Shown piece after piece: positions 57,930-64,000 of a DNA stretch of 64,000 nt (its first letter is position 1; every line of letters begins with the position of its first letter). Location: assembly GCA_004352715.1 (NCBI GenBank), contig SCFE01000105.1, positions 1,575,407 through 1,639,406 on the forward strand, given 5' to 3'. The stretch comes from Hofstenia miamia. Its lineage: Eukaryota > Xenacoelomorpha > Acoela. Below the pieces are notes generated by a model, which saw only the letters and a list, made by a program, of their open reading frames with translations, was not told the DNA's origin and did no database searches. Position numbers and translations under genes: made by a program.

Positions 57930-58262
57930 TTGTTCTCATGTATAATGTAGTCTATCATTGTCTTGGACCAAGATGGTATAGCATAATTGACTGCACCTAG
58001 GTGGAAATTATTGATAAGGGTGCTTAAAAGATTCCTTTCACCACAATTGAAATAGTCTTAGTTTAAGTTGCCCATTAAATAAATTGATTTACCTTCAATG
58101 TAAGTGTTCTCCAACTCAGTAGTTTTGATATCAAAAAATCTGGCTTATAAATTCTTATTGGGGTTATAAGTTAGGTTTATGAGAGTGTTTCTAGCTGCTG
58201 ACACACTTCTAGTTTCAATCCACATGCTTTCTATCATGTCATTGTTTAATTCAAGATCATAA
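57930..58262 (-). pseudogene. LINE endonuclease fragment of another element
   Basis: The minus strand reads DLELNNDMIESMWIETRSVS, AARNTLINLTYNPNKNL, then IYLMGNLN with its metal-binding Asn. YFNCGERNLLSTLINNFHLG and AVNYAIPSWSKTMIDYI follow. This is a second, unrelated endonuclease immediately upstream of LINE H. It is truncated at both sides and has a stop within. Confidence 0.65.
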
Positions 58263-59031
58263 TGTCTGGAAGAACAAAATAATTTCCTTGACTTGCATGA
58301 TTGTGGACATAAACATTAAGTACCTTGGGCAACAGATTAAATGCATTTGCATCATGTGCATCCATAAGCCAAGTCCTACACATCCAAATATGCAGTTTAC
58401 ACCAATGACGTGAATAATTTGAAAAAAGCATGTTTGTGACATTGTAGACTGCATACATTCAAAACACATATTTTTATATTGTTTTCATGGTACTCTTGCA
58501 GAAATTTCCAGGGTTCATTACATTTGATACCAGAAATGGATTAAGTTTAATGTCACTGCATAACAATAACAAACAATATATTATCAAAACTGAACATTTT
58601 TTGAAAAAATATGATGTACATATATTTTGTGTAAGGAGTGCTTACAACTTGTGCATGCTAAAAAGTTTATACTACGAGTTATAAGTAATACCCAAGGCAA
58701 TCACGTGGATATTTTTTACCTTTGACCTCAGTGGGCATATCTGTCATGGATATGATATAATTGTGTACTTTAGTTGTCTGTGTATCTTTGACGTCATTGG
58801 AACATATTCTGTTTTGTTATAATATTTGTGGCAAACACATTTGTTTCTAGTCTATTGTTAAATGTAGCTAATTTTTTTTTATAAATATTACATAAATAAT
58901 TGGCCATGTATATTGGCGGGGTGTTATAGTGGCGTCATGGTGTGTTGACTGATTAATCAACCCAATTTATATATTCACCCAAATCGTGAGATAAAATCAT
59001 TATTTTTCTTCTATGCAAATTCATTTTTCTT
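58263..59031. other. no recognised gene
   Basis: Frames at 58246-58469 (minus) overlap one another in two phases and show no domain. A 65-codon plus-strand frame lies at 58487-58684. The short G+C patch GGCGGGGTGTTATAGTGGCG near 58915-58934 precedes the orphan gene relic at 59032. Confidence 0.4.
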
Positions 59032-59576
59032 ATGGCAATGTCTGTTGAAACCATACCATCTGGTTCACTTGGCAATCTATTTGATGAGTTATGTACAACT
59101 CCACCATCAGCCTCCAACTATAATCTGCTAACACAAGAGATGATGGTCCCTCCTGCTGCACCTGTAAAAGAAAAATGCAAAGCTCATCACAAGTGAAGAC
59201 GTCCTGCAATTAATAATGCAATTATCTTCCCAATCTCCAACACTATTGAAGACAACAAAGTTTTACATGTACAATTTTAAATGATGTCAATTCCCACTCA
59301 TCACAATGTATTTTTTCAACCACAAGTCCTGCTAATGAACTTCCAAAAAAACTTTGGCTAACAATTAAAAACTCTGTTCAGTTGAACACAAGATATGGTG
59401 TCACAGTGAAGATTAGACTTGATAATCATGTTTACTATTTTCTGCCTAAATGCTATGTCAGTGCATTGGGTGAAAATTACAAGGTTTTGATCAATAAAAA
59501 ACTTTTCTGCAAAGATGACATGGGGATTGGAAAGAGTGCTATTGCAAAACCTATTGTATTACAGTGTAGTAAATAG
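59032..59576 (+). pseudogene. orphan gene relic, unrecognised, ~180 codons
   Basis: The plus strand reads MAMSVETIPSGSLGNLFDEL and continues NLLTQEMMVPPAAPVKEKC to a stop at 59194. It continues in the same frame (RRPAINNAIIFPISNTIEDN), then shifts near 59250-59280 to a block with SPANELPKKLWLTIKNSVQL, NTRYGVTVKIRLDNHVYYFL, PKCYVSALGENYKV and a stop after AKPIVLQCSK. Acidic/Pro-rich start, then a compact basic domain. Two lesions only, so it was a real protein not long ago. No family is recognised. Confidence 0.5.
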
Positions 59577-59855
59577 AAAATGTATAGTTTTGCTTTCACT
59601 CTTTTTTCTACATGTACTAGTTTTATGTTAATATGTTTGATAAATTATTACATTTCATAAACATTAGTATTAATATAAAAAATTTAAACTCCTATGTCTT
59701 CTTTGTAAATAGGTAAAAATCTATAGTATTTTCTCTAGACTGATAAATGTCAATGATTTATATAGCTATTAATTTAACATGCAATTGACATTCAAATTTA
59801 GCATGAGGGAAGGATGATTGAAATAAAGTAATCACTAGTTTAGTAAATTTAATAA
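59577..59855. other. no gene seen
   Basis: A+T-rich, no features. Confidence 0.4.
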
Positions 59856-60640
59856 TACTATTTATTATACAATGAGAATGTAGAAATGATTTGTACGTGT
59901 TTCATTAATGGTAGATTTCTAGAGATACATCTCATCACTAAGTTAAATAAGTGTAATATCAGATGCATGTTATCTATAATAATATAATTAGGGATAAAAT
60001 AACTATATACATTTATTCACAGGTTAATATAATAATGAATGTCCATGATCAAGAAAAACATTTAAAAATGTATCCAATCATAAATATTGATATCTACCAA
60101 ACATGAAATCCAAATCAATTTAAAAATTATCACAATTAATTAAAACATTTTCAAATCATATAAAACTAGAATTTTTTCACAAGTTGGAAAACAATCTCAA
60201 TTATTACATGTTTTTCCCAATTTATACAATTATGAAAATGAAAGATGCTACAAAACTAAAATGTTAATAAAGTAAAATGATTTATCAATCACCATATCTG
60301 GTACAAATGAAATAAATATTTTTCAATGCGTTTTTCTCTTTCAATTCAAGAATAAAATATTTGCAAGTAGGAATTTTTATATGAAACATTTCAAGATTGT
60401 TGATAACATGTTTTGTTATTAGTGTTGTAAATTGGTACTATTTATTATACAATGCACATATATACAAAATGTTTAAAAATATTTATTTTATATTATAAGA
60501 AATTGTTTAATTTTAAAATTTTATTGGTTCTTTTATATTAAGAATTAAATAAATACCTGTTATGTATGATTTCCACATTTGTGACTTACATTTCTTTTCC
60601 AAATTTTCTCACATTTGTGACTTACATTTCCTTCAAATTC
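59856..60640. repeat. long repeat, copy A, with a minisatellite tail
   Basis: Begins TACTATTTATTATACAATGAG and is nearly identical over about 580 bp to copy C (63154-63730). It then restarts the same TACTATTTATTATACAATG (about 60436), runs through ATATTTATTTTATATTATAAG, and ends in a short minisatellite built on CACATTTGTGACTTACATTTC (60572-60625). No coding content is evident. Confidence 0.8.
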
Positions 60641-61029
60641 AGTAAATGATATGAGCCAGCACTAATATAAATTGTATCATGTAGATGAGCATTTGTATTT
60701 GAACTGTTTAAAAAGTTTTTTAATTCATCACTGGTTGTGTTATCCTGTTGATATTGTCATTGTTGAGTGGGTCTTTGAACAGCATTGCATTTTACTTGTA
60801 TATCATCTTGACAAAAAGGGTTTGTTGTTATTGTGTAGAATAACGATTATTTGATTTTAGCTGTATACTGTCACTGTCAATACGTTTTTCTTGACAGCAA
60901 TCTGATGTTAATCTATTGTAATTTTCCAGAGAAATAAGCACCATTTCAACTGTGGACATTGTATATAATGATTTGAGATTTTAATGCATTTAGATATTAT
61001 ATATAGTTCATCATAATGCGTAAAAGACA
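60641..61029. other. no gene seen
   Basis: A+T-rich. A 60-codon plus-strand frame (60672-60854) has no domain features. Confidence 0.4.
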
Positions 61030-61430
61030 ATTGAAAGATGCTAGTCCATTTGACTTTCTTAAAATTGTAATTTTTTTCAACTTTGAATGTTTTAATAATG
61101 AGCTCTCTGCATACTGACGGTATTTTAGAAATGTAGTCTTTTCATCTGCAAATGGGATAATTCCTTGTTGAGTGCTAAAAATGATTCCTCATACTAAATT
61201 TAAACTTTGATCATCTCCTAGGAGCTGTATCTTAGAATTTTTTAGCATCCCATTAGGAATTTGTAAATGATGCATTCTTGAATCAGTTCCATAGAGAATT
61301 TGTCTATCTTCAAAGATTGTTGAAAAACGTAATTTGTTCAGAATGTCCTGAGCAAAATTTATAAACAAATAACTGTATGGTTTACTAAGAGCCTTTTTAT
61401 ATGCAGCCAACAATTCACGCTAAATTATCA
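61030..61430 (-). pseudogene. orphan gene relic, unrecognised, ~133 codons with one stop
   Basis: The minus-strand frame reads RELLAAYKKALSKPYSYLFI, NFAQDILNKLRFSTIFEDRQ, ILYGTDSRMHHLQIPNGMLK and LLGDDQSLNLV. It meets a TGA near 61188 and then continues in frame with GIIFSTQQGIIPFADEKTTF, LKYRQYAESSLLKHSKLKKI and SFNCLLRIMM. Only one stop in about 133 codons shows recent loss. The start is preceded by an acceptor-like ATGATAATTTAG, so it could be a 3' exon. I do not recognise the protein. Confidence 0.5.
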
Positions 61431-61825
61431 TCTGGGTTCTAATTCTAATCTGTGCTCTATCATGCACTGAATTAAACAAAAGCATTCCAGAAGCATTTTT
61501 CTGAATTAGACTTGAGTAACACCCCTTTGAAAAAACCGAATTGGGTAATCAACACAATCCCGCAATTTAAATGTCTTCCTGCTATAACAAGGTTAGAACA
61601 ATTAAAAATTTCACTGTAATCATGTTTGTCAAAAAATAATCATTATTCATTGTGTATTTGTTTTTCAATTCTGTTTCAATCACAACAATAAACAAATATT
61701 AATAGAATTTAAAATTCATTTAAAAATTTATTAATAAACAATTTTTGTTTTGTTTGTTTTCCTATATCCTGTTTGATTTACTATCATTACAAATATTTTG
61801 CTGAGAATAAGGTTTTCTTTTGCCA
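61431..61825. other. no gene seen
   Basis: A+T-rich, no features. Confidence 0.4.
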
Positions 61826-62075
61826 TATTGTTTTTTATGGTGTGTGTTTGTCTTTTGCACATTATTGCTTGCTTTTTGTATGTTTTCTTACACCTTATTG
61901 TTTTTTGTGGTGTGTGTTTGTCTTTTTGATCATTATTGCTTGCTTTTTCCATTTTTTTGTTTGCCTTATTGTGCTTTTTGTGGTGTGTGTTTGTCTTTTT
62001 GAACATTATTACTTGCTTTTTTCATGTTTTCCTTGTCTTATTGTGTTTTTTGCATTGTGCGATTGTATTTCTTCA
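61826..62075. repeat. minisatellite, ~70-bp unit, about four copies
   Basis: TATTGTTTTTTATGGTGTGT, or a close variant, starts near 61827, 61897, 61967 and 62038, each followed by GTTTGTCTTTTTGAACATTA-like and TTGCTTGCTTTTT-like segments. The period is about 70-71 bp. All frames across it (61731-62118) are products of the repeat. Confidence 0.8.
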
Positions 62076-62777
62076 CATTTATTTTTCATCTTTTAGCATT
62101 CAAATGTCAAAAATTTAAATTGTTGCATGTAGTAGTATAAAAGCAAGTCCATCCCATTGAGGTTGAAGAATTTTCGAAAATTCCATGAGATTAGAATTGT
62201 TTGCAGTCTATTGTTCAAATATAACATTTTTTATAGACATTAAATAAATAATTTTAATGAATTTCACATGGTAGTATCTAAATTAATGATTAATATACAA
62301 GTCAAATGAGGTGATAGATCACAGTATAAAACACATGACAATTAAAAGTTTAAAGAAATTCAATTAAAAATGTGTATTAACAAACAAATGACATTTATAT
62401 GTATGATAAAGTATATAATTAATTTAACACCAGACTGCAAATTTGCAGCAATTCATTAAAATAAAATTGATTACGTTTTTAAAAGAAATATCTGCAAAAC
62501 TAACTAGAAATAATATTGCAAAAAGTTGTTAAGAATCAAAACTATATCTGAGATTTAGGTATAAAAATAGCTTACCAAAAAGTTTAGAATCTTTCAGGGT
62601 AGTTCTTTCAATGTGAAATTCCATTAATCCACTCTATGTATAATGTTGCATGCTTTAATAATCTCAACATAGTTTATCTATGGCCATTCTTCAAATGTCA
62701 AAATGTAACAAATTATAAGCACAGTACAACCATGCAAAATTCCATTATGCTACGGTGCATAATTTTTTATCTATTGT
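62076..62777. other. no gene seen; short TTCAAATGTCAAAATGTA motifs
   Basis: The motif occurs near 62097, 62690 and 62776, leading into repeat copy B. Nothing else is recognised. Confidence 0.4.
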
Positions 62778-63153
62778 TCAAATGTCAAAATGTATCCAAT
62801 CATAAAAATTGTTATCTATCAAACATAAAATCCAAATCACTAACAATTAAATAAAACACTTTCAAATCATATAAAACTAGAATTTTTTCACAAGTTGGAA
62901 AACAATCTCAATTATCATTACAACATGTTTTTCCCAATTTATACAATTATGTAAATGAAAGATGCTACAAAACTAAAATGGTAGTAAAGTAAAACGATTT
63001 ATCAATCACTGTCTCTGGTACAAATGAAATAAATATTTTTTCAATACATATTTCTTGTTGAATTCAAGAATATAATATGTGCAAGTAGGGATTTTTATAT
63101 GAAATGTTTCAAGATTGTTGATAACATGTTTTGTTATTAGTGTTGTAAATTGG
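62778..63153. repeat. long repeat, partial copy B
   Basis: Corresponds to the second part of copy A (60060-60436): AATGTATCCAATCATAAA, TCACAAGTTGGAAAACAATC, then TTGTTATTAGTGTTGTAAAT. It runs directly into copy C at the same junction where copy A restarts its unit, so the arrangement is a partial head-to-tail tandem of a ~578-bp unit. Confidence 0.8.
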
Positions 63154-64000
63154 TACTATTTATTATACAATGAGAATGTAGAAATGATTTTTACGTGTTT
63201 AATTAATGGTAGATTTCTAGAGATACATCTCACCACTAAGTTAAATAAGTGTAATATTAGATGCATGTTATCTATAATAATATAATTAGGGATAAAATAA
63301 CTATATACATTTATTCACAGGTTAATATAATAACAAATGTCCATGATCAAGAAAAACATTTAAAAATGTATCCAATCATAAAGATTGATATCCACCAAAC
63401 ATGAAATCCAAATCAATTTAAAAATTATCACAATTAATTAAAACATTTTCAAATCATATAAAACTAGAATTTTTTCACAAGTAGGAAAACATTCTCAATT
63501 ATTACATGTTTTTCCCAATTTATACAATTATGAAAATGAAAGATGCTACAAAACTAAAATGTTAATAAAGTAAAATGATTTATCAATCACCATATCTGGT
63601 ACAAATGAAATAAATATTTTTCAATGCGTTTTTCTCTTTCAATTCAAGAATAAAATATTTGCAAGTAGGAATTTTTATATGAAACATTTCAAGATTGTTG
63701 ATAACATGTTTTGTTATTAGTGTTGTAACTTGGTTGTTAACATATATTGATACACATATATACAAAATGTTTAAAAATATTTATTTCACATTATAAGAAA
63801 TTGCTTACATTTTAAAATTTTATTGGTGTCTTTTATATAAGGAATTAAATAAATAACCAGTAAATAACTTTTTCACTTTTGTGACTTATATTTCTTTTCC
63901 AAAGTTTTTTCACTTTTGTGACTTACATTTGTTTCTGAAGTGTTTCCATGTTTGTGACTTACATTCCTTTTCCAACGTTTTTCCATGTTTGTGACATACA
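63154..64000. repeat. long repeat, copy C, with minisatellite tail running off the right edge
   Basis: Near-identical to copy A from its first base to about 63730. It then diverges briefly (GTTAACATATATTGATAC), rejoins at CACATATATACAAAATG, and ends in a minisatellite of GTGACTTACATT units from 63872 onward with at least four copies at the window edge. Confidence 0.8.

Noticed and set aside
61731-62118. Five overlapping Phe/Cys- or Lys-rich frames
   Set aside because: All are readings of the ~70-bp minisatellite.
1-64000. tRNA, rRNA and CRISPR arrays
   Set aside because: Scanned for A/B-box-like GGTTCGAATCC patterns and regular spacer arrays and found none. Repeats here are transposon ends, microsatellites or minisatellites.

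Overview
The window is A+T-rich animal DNA. It has canonical GT-AG introns, one long multi-exon chromatin-reader gene, and a dense, varied load of decayed transposable elements. The mix (jockey/CR1-type LINEs, an R2-like LINE, hAT, piggyBac, mariner/Tc1, Harbinger-like and MULE-like MITEs, a Gypsy-like gag-pro fragment) fits an invertebrate, most likely an arthropod. I cannot name the species.

Host genes. The central feature is a nine-exon plus-strand gene at 21.7-38.4 kb. Its exon phases all agree and sum to 4326 nt (1441 codons plus stop). It carries two Tudor-type domains, a basic patch, a C2H2 finger and a PHD finger in the PHF20/PHF20L1 (insect MBD-R2) order, so it is probably the Tudor/PHD reader of a MOF/NSL acetyltransferase complex. 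A second host candidate is one minus-strand exon at 5211-5435, which resembles the start of a cyclic-nucleotide-binding domain.

Left flank (0-21 kb). A LINE ORF1 runs off the left edge. A hAT-like MITE, a deleted mariner, and a plus-strand LINE split by an opposite-strand LINE (6.1-9.9 kb) follow. Further copies of that second LINE lie at 9.9 and 12.2-12.9 kb, with a Gypsy-like gag-protease relic between them. Next come a MULE-like foldback element, a hAT/R2-like LINE composite (14.6-16.5 kb), a Harbinger-like MITE (16.5-17.35 kb), a piggyBac-like MITE (18.7-19.3 kb), an unrecognised broken gene and a CGBP1-like hAT transposase relic. A direct repeat flanks this last block on both sides.

Introns of the PHF20-like gene hold a Tc1 relic (intron 2) and a 1.9-kb piggyBac with TTAA ends (intron 8).

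Right flank (39-64 kb) is mostly LINEs in both orientations. The most striking locus is 52.8-57.9 kb: a LINE is interrupted by a mariner with plant-like DD39D spacing and CTCCCTCTGTTC ends, and that mariner contains a G+C-richer LINE with a still-open 436-codon frame. Three orphan coding relics (45.5, 59.0 and 61.0 kb), and a 0.58-kb repeat with a minisatellite tail (59.9 and 62.8-64 kb), may be parts of an unrecognised mobile element.

The three single-N positions (10258, 12540, 16807) sit beside near-identical duplications or a microsatellite, so those duplications may be assembly joins. No tRNA, rRNA or CRISPR array was seen.
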